Made by a program: the position numbers and the translations under genes
Notes under the pieces: generated by a model
The model's database searches: none
The model's input: the letters and a program-made list of their open reading frames with translations, nothing else
What the model was told of the DNA's origin: nothing
Assembly (NCBI GenBank): GCA_035772405.1
Contig: JAYKKM010000055.1
Coordinates: 169,001-233,000, forward strand
Length of the DNA: 64,000 bases
Source: Chrysogorgia sp. JL179-B06
Lineage: Eukaryota; Cnidaria; Anthozoa; Scleralcyonacea; Chrysogorgiidae
Reading direction: 5' to 3'
In this document: one piece after another, positions 1 through 46,819 of the stretch
How the letters are laid out: each line of letters opens with the position of its first letter
How positions within the stretch are numbered: position 1 is the first letter of the stretch

Positions 1-1075
1 GAGATTCAGTTCACACCGACCTTAAAATTTGGGTCAGGTTGCTAGACCAATCTGGACACTTCAGGCCTGGATGATTCTGGGTTGATTCCCATGTAAACCA
101 AATCTAAAACAAAAGAGTTCTTCAAGGACTCTCAATATTCACGGGAATATTAATTGAAATGATGATGGTCATATTTGAAATTATTAATGCACTCGTCAAT
201 TGAAACCCCGACTCCCGGGACTATGCATGGTTTTAACAGACTTTGCCGAGGAAATACTGGCCTTGGCCAATGGGGGTGCAGTGAGGGTGTAGCCTGGATT
301 TAACACTGGTAGAGTCTCAGAACTAATCGATTTAGCATGATCATACTCTTCAGACAAAAAAGCCAACGAAAAAGGAAATTCTACTATTAAATTCAAACTT
401 TTGTTATGCTTTTTACAATTAGACTATTATTGTTCTAGCAAAGTGTTCATGGTTCATGATTAAAAGATGAAATGAGCAAAACAAATAGAAAACTTGTGAA
501 AATCAGGGAAAATCAGGGAAAAATAAATCTTTATGCCCGAGTAGCCGGGCATTTTAACAACTGAATGCTATTTTTAGCCGGGTTTTTAAACAGTCTAATA
601 TCCCCGCATAGTCCTGGGGGTTAACCAAGGCTGATTGTGAGGTCTGAAATGAACAAACAAAGGCCGGTCTGAGGTTAGGACGGCCTCGTATAAACATTCC
701 CTTAGTGGTCATTACATTTAACAACTAAATATACGTTCTGCAATAATGCCTCGCCTGCCTTTTCTACCCACACACCCCTACAGTTTAATTTCCCCAGCCA
801 TGGTCCCCAGGCCCAGACCGTGCATGCTGTGTATTTATTTTATTAGTCTGCAGACAACAAATCGCACATAGATTTTGAAGGTTATCTCAGCCAATGTTTA
901 ACCATTTTAAATTCTAAAAACAGATTTGGAATTGGCGACTCTACATAATATACGTGCCTATTATATTACGCAAATGTGTATAAAAATCTGCTTACAGCAT
1001 GTACTTAAAAATTAATCAGCCATGTTTGTGCTGTTTTTCTCCACAACAAATATTGGCCGTATCACACAAAAGGTG
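1..1075. other. No gene recognised (probable MCM7 intron or 5' flank)
   Basis: AT-rich sequence with no convincing exon, RNA gene or transposon end. The missing N-terminal MCM7 residues were looked for here on the + strand and not found. Confidence 0.5.
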
Positions 1076-1077
1076 TA

Positions 1078-2153
1078 CAGTAGACCTGAGTTTTACGACC
1101 CAGTGTTTTACGACCACCTGCTGTTCACGACCGATTTTTCTGAAACAGACGATTTGTAGTTAAAATGTAACTGCAATTAGTGACCACGAGCGACTTTTCA
1201 TGAGCGACTTTTTGCGAGATTTCGTCTTTTGCAGTAAACATACAAGAATAATACAGCGCATACAGAAAACAGGTCTCATCAGCATCCCAAACGCGAAATA
1301 TGTTACAATCAACTAGCAAGAATTTTGACTACGTGCGAATACAGGGAACAAAAAGATGCACTTGTTGCTTTTTTAGTATTATTTTGCTTACTTTCATCAT
1401 AAGGGACTGCATTTTGAGAGTGCATAATAAATATCCTGTTGGGTATTAGCGACAATCCCAAGCCTTAAACCATTAATATTGTTGAGGGAAACGTTTCTAA
1501 ACTGACGAAAAGCTCAGACTAATATTTGTTTGTTACTGCCATCTTGTCAGGGTTAAACTTTGTAGAGCGAGATCGCAAATAACTTTGCTAATACAACATA
1601 ACATAATATACGTATGACTAGACCATTAAACAATCTTTGATTTAATATATGGTATGAGCTTTTACACTTAGTACAATGCTTAAAAATGTTAGTAAATTAT
1701 ATTTTTGTATCAGCCATCTTTGTTTATCGCAAAATCACCAATAATTAACTTTGTGCATAACGTTTTGCACCTTAATTAAATATTCTTTTAATTAGTCTGT
1801 TTCTTAGATCAAATTGCTGTAAATAAAATATTTTCGCGATCAAAGGTGAAGTATATACTGTACGCATTGGGTTTTCTTTCACGGCGTGCATATCGCCCAG
1901 CAAGCTCTGTTCAAACTGTGCTGTTTTCCGAAATTTTTCTGAATTTCTTTATTAAGAAGAAATATATTGGTTTTAAATTATAAAGTGATCTTTCAGTCCA
2001 CTAGCAAACACAGAATATAGTTGTAAACATAATAGCATCTTCCAATATTTACTTACATGATGTCACATCACTAACTGCCATTTACGACCACCTGTTTATT
2101 TATGACCACTTTTGCTTGGCAACAGGGGTGGTCATAAAATTCAGGTTCTACTG
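1078..2153. mobile_element. pogo/Tigger-like DNA element with TA target site
   Basis: Ends CAGTAGACCTGAGTTTTACG and, read inward on the other strand, CAGTAGAACCTGAATTTTAT. TA flanks both ends (1076-1077 and 2154-2155). The CAGTAGA start and TA duplication are those of pogo/Tigger members of Tc1/mariner. At 1,076 bp it is too short and broken to be autonomous. Confidence 0.75.
1125..1319 (-). pseudogene. Possible degenerate pogo-like transposase segment
   Basis: A minus-strand frame reads VWDADETCFLYALY then FTAKDE. This resembles the first catalytic block of pogo/jerky-type DDE transposases (xxNADETGLxY ... KDE). Similarity is confined to about 25 residues and the rest does not match. Its position inside a pogo-type TIR element supports the call. 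Confidence 0.4.
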
Positions 2154-2704
2154 TACTGTACTTGGAACTTACCGGTTGGTTTTAGCCAATCATGTTTACG
2201 AGATTTGGTCCTACCATGTGCCCGTTCGTACTGCTTATATATACAAACTTTTCATGAGAAATGGATCCCTGCCGCAGTGAGATTATCAGCCTCGCTTCGT
2301 GACCTCACTTGCAAGGGGATTTAATTGGACGAGGTTGAGAATAATATTGTGGTAATTGTCAGTGGCAAACAGATAACTTATTGTTTTATTATTCGATTTA
2401 TTTCTAACATTTTTTTCTTATTTATTTTTTATTTTGAGCACAATGGACTGTTCAACATAATTTGAGATGCATTTTATAAGCCATAAAATACTCTAAAAAC
2501 ATTTGAAAATGAACTTGAACAATATTGAACATATTGAAAGACATACAGTATAAGTGCATGAGGGTTTTTTCTGAAGAGAGACTTAACACTCAATTTCCTT
2601 TGACGAAGGTAAAAGCACAGACTTTCCTTTTTTTTGTCCACCAACTAATTCAAATACTGATGATGTCCAATAAAGACAAGCCAGTATATTAATTAAGGGG
2701 AAAA

Positions 2705-2766
2705 AATTAATAAATTATACCGTTTTGGTCAGTCCGTATTGAGGAATATTTCCCTTGGTCTCAAAC
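2705..2766. mobile_element. Fragment of TTATACCG/TTATTTACCG palindromic MITE
   Basis: Reads ttataccgttttggtcagtc and then ggaatatttcccttgg, matching half of the palindromic element at 15428-15557. Confidence 0.55.
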
Positions 2767-2890
2767 ATAGCAATATGTCCCCTTTTCATAGTGCCCCTGC
2801 ATGTGTATGTGTATTTTTTAGAATGTTAATATCACAGTATATATTAATCAAATTTAATCTAACTGTCAATTTGTAATTTTCATTTTTAAG

Positions 2891-36076
<33,186 letters not shown>

Positions 36077-36115
36077 CTTAACATGTACTACTCTCCTACA
36101 ACTTTCTATATCTAT

Positions 36116-36880
36116 TTAAAGTGCCTATAAAATGAAAATTAAGTTTGTCTTATTTAAATGCACTCCGAAAATGATTAGGAATGGTAATTCAGACCTCTTT
36201 CATATCCAACCTAGTCTCCACCTGGTTAATGTAGACAGTCTACATTGGTAACGTGTAGCTGTTAATGTATGATGTCTACATTAACTCAACTCGCGCTAAA
36301 ATAACGATAGTTAGCGCATGCGTTTAACAGTCGATTTATAATCCCACATGCTTAGTCTCTCTCACTTGTCGATTAATCTAGCAACCCCAAGTAGGGGAGT
36401 GGATGGCAAGAAAATCGTTGTTAAAGAAAACTACATTTGTTAATGTAGACATCATACATTCACAGATACAGTGTACACGTTACCAATGTAGACTGTCTAC
36501 ATTAACTACTGTAGGTGGAGACTGGGTTGCAACATCTCACGTCGTTCTCGATTTCTACATTTTTTTAGAAAATCAAGTATATATCTTTTAGATTATTCAA
36601 CGAAAGCACTTGAAACTTTGCACAGTACGACACATTGTGACACCTAACATCATTACATCGAAATAGCGATCCCGAATTAATTTACTATTTCTAATTTCTT
36701 ACTTTTCTAAAAATGTAGAAACATCTTGACGTCATAGGCTATTCATTTGCATATCACATAAGTCTAAATATATCGAGAACGACGTGAGATATGAAAACGC
36801 TCTAAATTACCATTCCTCCTCATTTTAGGAGTTCATTTAAATAAGACAAACTTAATTTTCATTTCATAGGCACTTTAAGA
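36116..36880. mobile_element. Foldback element, AGTGCCTAT family, in probable MCM7 3' UTR
   Basis: Outer arms tttaaagtgcctataaaatg and catttcataggcactttaa, continuing with ttaagtttgtcttatttaaa and its complement. A second palindrome is nested at about 36211-36530 (gtctccacctggttaatgta versus its complement). Confidence 0.8.
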
Positions 36881-36919
36881 ACTTCGCTGTAACACTTATA
36901 TTCTTAATTGTATAGTTAT

Positions 36920-36925
36920 AATAAA
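36920..36925 (+). promoter_or_regulatory. Candidate MCM7 polyadenylation signal
   Basis: AATAAA about 845 bases after the MCM7 stop and just beyond the foldback at 36116-36880. If used, the foldback would be part of the 3' UTR. No earlier AATAAA was noticed between the stop and the foldback. Confidence 0.45.
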
Positions 36926-37189
36926 ATGTTTTGTGGGCATGGTTTTTAATATTTTGAATTTATCATGGCTTAGTTTTGTTTGTCCATGCTAATGAGAAGA
37001 AAACCTGCAAGAACAATTTAACACCATGGGAAGATTTCCCAAATATTTCTTGAACGACAAAGAACTAAAATATAAAAATCTTGACCAAAAAACTGGGTTC
37101 AGTTGTTCTAAGGGCGATTCAACCTCGTGCCCAGGGTATTTTGTCTCCACCGTGGAAGGTCAGTGAAAATGGTCCTGGGATCAATCGTT
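36926..37189. other. Intergenic, nothing recognised
   Basis: Sequence after the candidate MCM7 poly(A) signal. No ORF or repeat identified. Confidence 0.4.
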
Positions 37190-38410
37190 CGATTCCATAA
37201 TCTTATTGAATACTGAAAAGGGGTAGATTACATAAAAATGATAGATTATATAAAAATGAACTGAATTTATAGTAGTCTCGCATAGGAGTAAATTAAACAA
37301 AACAAGAATAAAAAGCTTTATAAAATGCTTGCTTGAAATATATCGAATACACCTTTTTAGAGACCTGGCAGCTTCAGTTCTAAACTTTTCTAGTAAGCGA
37401 TCCATTCTCTCTCTACATCCTCTTCCTCTCAGCTCTACTCGTCTGTCCTCTGTAGAGAATAAACTACCCAATTTTTCAGCAAGGTTATCCCGAGGCTTGG
37501 GAGTCACGTCATTCATGCATTTAATATGTCAGTAGTAAGATTTTGAAGATGATTCTGTGTTCAACTGGCAGCCAATGTAAATCTCGCAGCACGTGTGTAA
37601 TGTGGTCATATTGTTGGTCGTGCATATTAATCTAGCTGCTGAGTTTTGGATGCTTTGGAGTTTCTGGATCAGGTGAACTGGAAGTCCATAAAATAACGCG
37701 TTACAAAAGTCAAGTCGTGATGTAATGAAGGCATGTACCAGTATTTCAGCAGAACGTACTGAAAGGTATTTGCGTATCCGCCATATGTTCCGCAAGTGAA
37801 GAAAAGCTGATTTACAGATCTCACCAACTTGGGTTTCCATAGACATGGTTGAGTCAAAATAAACCCAGATGTTCCTAGCGTTATTGGAAGGATTGATAGT
37901 CTCATCACAAATAGAGATGGAGCATATAGGGGGTGTAAGACGATGCCGGGCGTTTATGATTAAAAGTTCAGTTTTGTTTTTGTTCATTTTAAGTAGATTC
38001 CGAGACATCCACTGATTAATGTCCTGTATGCACGTTTCTATTCTAGCTTTTGCCAAATCTGTCTCTGAAGATTTAAATGAGATATAGATTTGGGGCACAG
38101 AGCCCTGCGGAAGTCCAGAGAACAGGTCACGATGTGTCGAGACACCACCAGGTACACTAACGAACTGTTTTCTTTCAGACAAATATGATGCAAACCAAGT
38201 AAGCACATCGCCTGTCAGACCAAATCTCTCAGCCAATCTGGACAATAAGATCCGATGATCTACCGTATCGAATGCGGCTGACAAGTCGAGTAAAAGAAGT
38301 AAAACAGATTGACGATTGTCTAATGCTCGGAGAATGTCGTTATGTACTCTGATAAGAGCAGTTTCAGTGCTGTGTTGTTTTTTGTACGCAGATTGAAAGA
38401 TTTCGTGTAA
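37190..38410 (-). pseudogene. LINE (CR1/L2-like) reverse transcriptase, truncated, catalytic box deleted
   Basis: Minus-strand frame starts FQSAYKKQHSTETALIRVHN then LLLLLDLSAAFDTVDHRILL (RT motif A), WFASYLSERKQFV, and SGLPQGSV (motif B). It jumps directly to PQIYISFKSSETDLA, skipping about 30 residues that normally hold the YADD catalytic box, yet stays in frame. Then NQWMSRNLLKMNKNKTELL, YFDSTMS and RLDFCNALFYGLP follow as usual. A frameshift near 37620 leads to HVLRDLHWLPVEHRI in another frame. 5' truncated at an AT tract. Downstream (37181-37516) an open frame NLAEKLGSLFSTEDRR is unrecognised. Confidence 0.85.
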
Positions 38411-38431
38411 GTTATATATATATATATATAA
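38411..38431. repeat. (AT)n tract
   Basis: Short AT tract separating the LINE from the Penelope 3' end. Confidence 0.85.
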
Positions 38432-38745
38432 ATTGAACAAGAGGAACTCGGTTAAAAACTTTATTTACAACGTTTCGAGGCACTGCCTCTTCGTCAGGTA
38501 TAACAAACAGAGACGCGAAAGCACTAGAATTTATAGGTTTTACATATGAAGAAATTAAAATATGGTAATATTAGACATAAAATACTTAAAAGAAATCGCA
38601 TTGATTGAGTCCTCTGGGAATAAAAGAGTTCAGTTTATATGCCCAAAATCCCTCACGTGTGGTGGGCTCATTAACATTAGTTTTATCAATTATCTTAACA
38701 GAAAGACCCCGATGATCATCACTAAAAAAATGTGCATACACTCAC

Positions 38746-38748
<3 letters not shown>
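38432..38748 (-). mobile_element. Penelope-like element 3' fragment
   Basis: Minus strand encodes SDDHRGLSVKIIDKTN, PTTREGFWAYKLNSF and IPRGLNQCDFF then a stop at 38586-38588. This is the C-terminus that follows the GIY-YIG nuclease in Penelope-like ORFs. The 3' region holds a hammerhead-like motif. AT tracts on both sides. Confidence 0.8.
38466..38500 (-). ncRNA. Hammerhead-like motif at Penelope 3' end
   Basis: Minus strand: stem I TAC/GTA, core CTGACGA, extra A, stem II GAGGC/GCCTC with AGT loop, GAAA, CGTT. Stem sequences differ from the other copies while pairing is kept. Confidence 0.6.

Positions 38749-38807
<59 letters not shown>
38749..38807. repeat. (AT)n microsatellite
   Basis: About 58 bases of AT. 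Confidence 0.95.
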
Positions 38808-40690
<1,883 letters not shown>

Positions 40691-40759
40691 TTTTCAAATT
40701 CAATCTCTTTAAGAAATCTCCGGCTTGTGAACACCAATACTCTACATCTTGTTTCAAAA

Positions 40760-41035
40760 TCTTAGATTCTGCAAAAATCAGTTTTTATATATTGGTGAAC
40801 AAATTGATCACTGCCGCGGTGAGAACAAATTGATCACCCTCGCCTTTGCACCGGGCGAGGGGATGATGGACAGTCATGGTGTAAGTAAGGGGACCTATAT
40901 TCTGGGGGGAAGGGGGGTTAATTATCAGCTGGTGCATCTTATGGTATATCTCAAACTCATTAATAATTCATGAATCGAAAACAAAGGAAATCATCATCGA
41001 GACGGAGTTTTGGATATTGGAGGAAGAAATTGCAT
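40760..41035. other. Intergenic, nothing recognised
   Basis: G-rich stretch near 40850-40920, no gene or repeat assigned. Confidence 0.4.
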
Positions 41036-41775
41036 AAATGAAATGGCATACGAAACGAAAATTGAGATGACTTTTTATTGATTTATTTGAGAGGAATCCT
41101 AAAGCGATAAAGAATGGCTTTTTACAGTTCTTTCATATCTTATCTTGTTCTTGAGTTATTCAAGGTTATGTAATATATGACCTATGACGTCACAAGTTGT
41201 ACCCACCATTGTGACCAATCTGAAAATGAAGCATATCTTCAAATCTATTGAATAAAATTTCGTGGAACATTGCACAAGTATACAGTTCGCTGTCAACTTT
41301 ATCGTTGCCATAGTAACAGATTAGTTCCAAGGCTCTTTTCTTCCTGCATGCCCTGCAAATATTCTGATTTTAAGTTGCCCTGTTTTATTGGCAATGCTAT
41401 TGAAAATATACTTCACCAGTCCACAGTCAAAAATTGTTTTATAAATAGCAGAAAACAAACAAGATATTTAAAGTATGAACGGAACCTGGGAACTAATCAG
41501 TTACTATGCTAACGATATAATTGACATGGAGATATTTAACTTAGTGAACTGTATACTTGTGCAAAGTTTCAAGCAATTTTATTCAATAGTTTTGAAGATG
41601 TGCTCATTTTCAGATTGGTCATAATGGTGGGTACAACTTTTGACGTCATAAGTCATATTACCGAACCTTGAATAACTCAAGAACGAGATAAGATATTAAA
41701 GAACTGTCATAAGTCATTCTTTACCGTTTTATAAGTTCTTGCAATTAAATAAATAAAAAAGTCATCTCAATTTTC
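41036..41775. mobile_element. Foldback element
   Basis: Arms gaaaattgagatgactttt and aaaagtcatctcaattttc, with about 240 further bases of inverted pairing (acttgtgcaaagtttcaagc against the left arm). Organisation parallels 32586-35420 (gttgccatagtaacagatta motif at the inner edge). Confidence 0.75.
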
Positions 41776-41795
41776 GTGTAATTTATACCCTTTAA

Positions 41796-42244
41796 CTCTT
41801 TCCTGTCCCGCTGAAAAACATCCAAAATTGAACTACCTCTTTGTTCCATTGATATATCTCGGGAAATATCCATAACTGTTGCGAAATCTATACCTGTTCT
41901 GAAAGCCCAATAAACCGGCTGTTACCAATGCTTTTGAATTTTCCGAACAAGACACATCATGATAATATAAATTAGCATTAATTATCATAAATCAGGTTGA
42001 AAAACTTCCATTTTTCTAGAAAATGCCATCTTGCACGCCCGCATAGCATCATGAAAATTCAAAATGCCACCAATCGCAGAGTTGTTTATGAAATCAAATT
42101 AAACTTGGCGTGTGAGTGCATCTCATGTGCCTGGCACTTGTCGAATTTCAATTTTTAATCTTGCGTTACCGTGTGCCGTGTTTTTCGATTGACGATTTCG
42201 GGGGTCTTCTATGACCCCTTTTGACTGGGCCGGACAGGAAAGAG
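41796..42244. mobile_element. piggyBac-like MITE with TTAA target duplication
   Basis: Ends CTCTTTCCTGTCC and GGACAGGAAAGAG flanked by TTAA at 41792-41795 and 42245-42248. A short ggggtcttctatgacccc hairpin lies just inside the right end, as in many piggyBac-type elements. No transposase. Confidence 0.75.
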
Positions 42245-42249
42245 TTAAG

Positions 42250-43680
42250 CCAACTTTCACCTAGATTTCCTCTTAAAATACTGATTTGTTTGAGATGTAA
42301 TATGAAACATTCGGAAGAATGTTTCATCTGGATATCCAAACACCTCGAAGTTTATTAAAAACCTCGGCTTGGCCACGGTTTCAACAAACTTCTCGGCGTT
42401 TTTTGGATCACAGTGTTGTGCAGCGTATGCAGTGTAGAATACAAATCGAATACTCTAAACGGTTGATGTACTGCCGAATTAGTGTGTAGCTGGGGGCTAA
42501 CGGTGAGCGATGTCAGTATATAAACCATGAACGCAGGGCCGTCGCGAAGGGGATTGAGCAGGGGGGGTGAGAATTAATTTTGCCGACAAATGGGCGTGGT
42601 CATTGGGTGTGACCAAAAACTCCGACTCACAGGAACGATCGGTATATTGGCTTCTAGGGGTTCAATAAAAATGGGGTTTAACTAAAAGAATAGTATAGAA
42701 AGGCCTGGCATACATCACACTTCAGTTCCTCTGCTGTATATCTCGTGATTTTGATTTTCGAACAGTAATTTGCTGTCTTGCCGAAAAAAGATTTGCCGAC
42801 AAAAGTTGATGAACATGAAATTTTTTTGGTCAGCAGTCACATCAACTGGATACGGACTGAATGGAAGACAGGCGAGGGGTTAGGGTTAGAAAACTCATCA
42901 GGTGGGGGGTTAGGGTGAGCAAACCCTACAAAAGTTTCATTTGCTGACAAATCCTTTATTTGCCGACAGCACAAGTTTTGCTGGAGGGGGGGGGGGATAC
43001 GTATAATTTATGTATAGAAAGGTTGATAAACTCTTGGTTCATGAATCAGGTATACATATCCTCCGCTGTTCAAATATATACTGGCAGCGTGCAGTAAAAT
43101 GCGCCGTAAAACCACTTATACTCAACGAATATATTTACCTTACTTACAGCTGGTTATTTTTTTGTCCCCTAAACATTTCCGTGTCGTGAGGCATTCATGC
43201 AGATCCGATGTGCTGCATGTTGTTTAACGAGGCCTGTCGAATATCGGATGTAGTGTATTTGGGTGCTATTTCATAAGCACATTTCGTAATGCATAATAAA
43301 AGCCGAAAATAAAGAGCTAAGTAAACACACACCGTTGAGTTCGTTTACGCTGCATCGCGAGCTACAGACATTTCACAGGCCAGTACTAATCGATATTGGA
43401 CCACACTGTCATCCTGCACGCAATCGTGATTATATATTTGCTAAATTTTAGTCTTGCCGAAAGGGAGGGTCTTTTATACGGTACATTCAGGCCCGCACAG
43501 AGACTAAAGTGAGCACGGGTCAAAATAAAGAATTGGGGCCCCCCTTGCAAAATTTGCGCATGCCATTTTATCGATGAATCGGATATAAGGATATTTCAAG
43601 TGAATCAAAATGTTCAGTTTTACATGTGATGACCACGCAAATTTTCGTAAGGACGTAAAAGATATACATATACGGAGATA
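42250..43680. other. Intergenic, low-complexity and unclassified repeats
   Basis: A short palindrome around gaaacattcggaagaatgtttc at 42303. A tttgccgacaaa motif recurs near 42591, 42791 and 42956, and a G run lies near 42985-42996. The stretch atccaaacacctcgaagtt (42334) also occurs at 28551. No gene. Confidence 0.4.
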
Positions 43681-43689
43681 CGAATTTGA

Positions 43690-43815
43690 AGGCCCGCTTC
43701 AAACGTCGAACTTCTTATGGCCGAATCTAATGTAAATGAGTTTGACCAAAGGAAAAGTTTGCTAGTTTACATTAGATTCGACACAAAAGTTCGACATTTG
43801 AAACGTGTTTAAGCG
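43690..43815. mobile_element. Short foldback, TTCAAACGTCGAACTT family
   Basis: Arms gcttcaaacgtcgaactt and aagttcgacatttgaaacg, with gaatctaatgtaaa / tttacattagattc inside. Confidence 0.65.
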
Positions 43816-44408
43816 AAGCGAACGAGTGAGAAATAGTGTCATCATGAGAAAATAAAATTTGTATCTCCAATCGTATGGTGTTCAAAAAATAAATGTTGAA
43901 CAACATTCGATTTTGCTCTCAACATTCATCTTCGTCAACCAAAAATCATGCAACTTTCAATGGTTCAATCGAGGTATCGAAGTTCGCAATTCAACATCCA
44001 TCTTTGTAACACAATGTCGAGTTGTCATACAGACTGACATCGCAATTCCACAATCAAGTTTGAAATGAATTTCGAAATGAACATCACAATTCAACATTGA
44101 CTCAAAATATTATGCGTTTCTGGGAGCTCAACGAAAAAGTTCAATGTTATAGAACTCTTTCATAATGGCACCCAAATGAAATATTTTTTTATATTCATTT
44201 AAATTAGCCTTTCTGACCTCGTTCGTGTGTCTGTAATTCCAAAGAATCTTTGCTCTGTAACGAGGCCAGAAAGGCTAATTTGCATGCATATAAAATAATA
44301 TTTAGACTGGCCGCCATTATAATGAAAGAGGTCTATGCTGTGCGAACGAACTCCGCCAAAACTTTTAGATGATCCTTATTGGTTTATACCATGAGTCTCG
44401 TGACGTTT

Positions 44409-44561
44409 TAGCCTGCGAGCAGGCTCATTATTTGGGGAAGGGAGGCGAGGCGGACGGGGGGGAAGAGGGCAAAGGCCCCTTCCCCGCCCTTACCGCCTCG
44501 CGTTTCTCCCCGCCCCCCAACCGACCCAATGCCCCCAAATAACGAGCCTGCTCGCAGGCTA
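44409..44561. mobile_element. TAGCCTGCG foldback with 9-bp target duplication (small member)
   Basis: Ends TAGCCTGCGAGCAGGCTC and its complement. GTGACGTTT flanks both sides (44400-44408 and 44562-44570). GC-rich polypurine/polypyrimidine middle. Same terminal nine bases as 32955-34991. Confidence 0.85.
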
Positions 44562-45034
44562 GTGACGTTTACGTCTTGGTCCCCTCCTGATCTGCAGCCA
44601 GCGTGCAATGATGGCTGATAATTTCGATTTAGCGAGTGCGATTCGGCGATGTCTGATCTTAGTGATATATTGGATTTATTAAATGCTGGTAATTTATTAA
44701 TTATTATATATTCTTAATCAAATGCAGGTAATCCTCTAGGTTGACCAACCTAGTCGGTTCCTTTACGATGTATTTCGTTCGATTTTGAAATAGACGCCAA
44801 TAGGTTTACCAGTATTTTTATTAAGAATATCTAACCTCATCAAAATAAATCCTATCTCGCTAAGAACCGACATCGTATCCAATCAGTTAACACTAAATAA
44901 TTTACTATATAATGTTCTGGTTGCGTTAATATACACAATGTTGTAGTGAATGTGGAAGAGCTCGGAGTAGACAGGACGATACGTAGACGATGAGACGATC
45001 GTCAAGCTCATATCCTCCGAGAAAAATGATTCCC

Positions 45035-45125
45035 GTGAATGAGTCCCGTACAGGAATCGAACCTGCATGTAACCTAATTCTGATTGCCGGCAATCAAGAC
45101 GTTTCGAGACTTGACTAATCCTGAC
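45035..45125 (-). repeat. tRNA-like sequence in duplicated unit (copy 1)
   Basis: Minus strand contains gcaggttcgattcctgt, which holds a perfect pol III B box (GGTTCGATTCC), about 45 bases after ggattagtcaagtctcg, a plausible A box. The acceptor stem does not pair convincingly, so a tRNA-derived SINE or pseudogene is likelier than a functional tRNA. Confidence 0.45.
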
Positions 45126-45982
45126 CCATGAAGTCAACGAGAGATGGCCATGCATCTCTGAATATATCGGGCGGTTGATACATAAGCCGGTTTGACCGTT
45201 AACTCATCAAGGCCGTTAAGGTGTCAATAGGACAACTTGGAATTAATTAAGTGTATCAACCAACACTTGAGACTGGTATTTGAAACGGTAAATCTTATGA
45301 CCAATGTGTCGGCAAAAAGCAACGATATATTAACGTCTGAGTACTAGTCGGTTCGTACTGCTCTGTCTAACAAGTAAACATCCCAGGTATATCTTGGCAT
45401 TTCGGTCAATTTCCGTAATTTTGTTGATATTGAGATATATTCCTGTTAATATTCTAACAACTTTTAGAAAGGCTTGTTAAAGATCTTGTTACAATCACCC
45501 CAAACTATAGCTTCTGCACCTGAACGCGCGGGTCGGACTCATTTAAACACCCTCTAAGTCTAAACTCAACGCCTAAACATTGTAATTTAATGGTACGTTT
45601 AGTATTCCGCATTGTCCGCTACACAAGGAATTAAGGAACCAGAATGTTTGCATAGTGGTTTCGAAACGAACATGTTGGAATGGGAGTATTGTTAACGTTT
45701 TCAGGAATCGATTGCCATTTTTACACTTATTCATACAAATCAGGTTTCACTGGTTTTAGCTATATAAATATTTGAAAGTTAACTTGAACTATAACTAAAC
45801 TTATGTAAACTATCATACAACAGCTGGATATTGAACAATGACGGCATCCGCACTTTGTATTTACGGTTGTAACGGTCCATAATAGCAATGTTGTAGTGAA
45901 TGTGGGAGAGCTCGGAGTAGACAGACGATACGTAGACGACCAGACGATCGTCAAGCTCATATCCTCAGAGAAAAATGATTCT

Positions 45983-46065
45983 GAGTCCCGTACAGGAATC
46001 GAACCTGCATGTAACCTTCTGATTGCCGGCAATCAAGACGTTTCGAGACTTGACTAATCCTGACC
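45983..46065 (-). repeat. tRNA-like sequence in duplicated unit (copy 2)
   Basis: Same B box and A-box-like string as copy 1, with a few bases deleted in the middle (aaccttctgattgcc). Confidence 0.45.
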
Positions 46066-46819
46066 CATGAAGTCAACGAGAGATCGCCATGCATCTCTGA
46101 ATATATCGGGCGGTTGATACATAAGCAGGTTTGACCGTTAACTCATCAAGGCCGTTAAGGCGTGTCAATAGGACAACGGCCCTTTTAGAACCACGCATTG
46201 TATTAAAATTTGGAATTAATTAAGTGTATCAAACAACACTTGAGACAGGTATTTGAAACGGTAAATCTTATGGCCAATGTGTCGGCAAAAAACAACGATA
46301 TATTAACGTTCTGAGTACTAGTCGGTTCGTACTGCTCTGTCTATCAAGTAAACATCCCAGGTATATCTTGGCATTTCGGTCAATTTCCGTAATTTTGTTG
46401 ATATTGAGATATATTCCTGTTAATATTCTAACAACTTGTTTAGATCGGAAATCAGTCCGGAATCACCCCAACTATAGCTTCTACACCTGAACGCGCGGGT
46501 CGGACTCATGTAAGTCCACGCCTAATGGTTTTAGTATTCCGCATTGTCCGCTACACAAGGAATTAAGGAACCAGAATGTTTGCATCGTGGTTTCGAAACG
46601 AACATGTTGGAATGGGAGTATTGTTTAACGTTTTAGGAATCGATTGCCATTTTTACACTTATTCATACAAATCAGGTTTCACTGGTTTTCGCTATATAAA
46701 TATTTGAAAAAATATTTTAACTTGAACTATAACTAAACTTATGTAAACTATCATACAACAGCTGGATATTGAACAATGACGGCATCCGCACTTTGTATTT
46801 ACGGTTGTAACGGTCCAGT

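Larger units (their letters stand above)
44937..46817. repeat. Tandem duplication, about 950-bp unit, two copies
   Basis: Copy 1 begins near 44937 and copy 2 near 45889 (aatgttgtagtgaatgtgg in both). Each ends with ggttgtaacggtcca (45885 and 46817). Copies differ by substitutions and short indels, including about 20-30 extra bases near 46178 and missing bases near 46505. Confidence 0.9.

Noticed and set aside
37181..37516. Open frame NLAEKLGSLFSTEDRR downstream of the LINE as a separate gene
   Set aside because: Possible LINE 3' part or adjacent insertion; no family recognised and no splice or start evidence.
45035..45125. Functional tRNA gene
   Set aside because: B box is perfect but acceptor and anticodon stems do not pair well, and it lies in a duplicated repeat.
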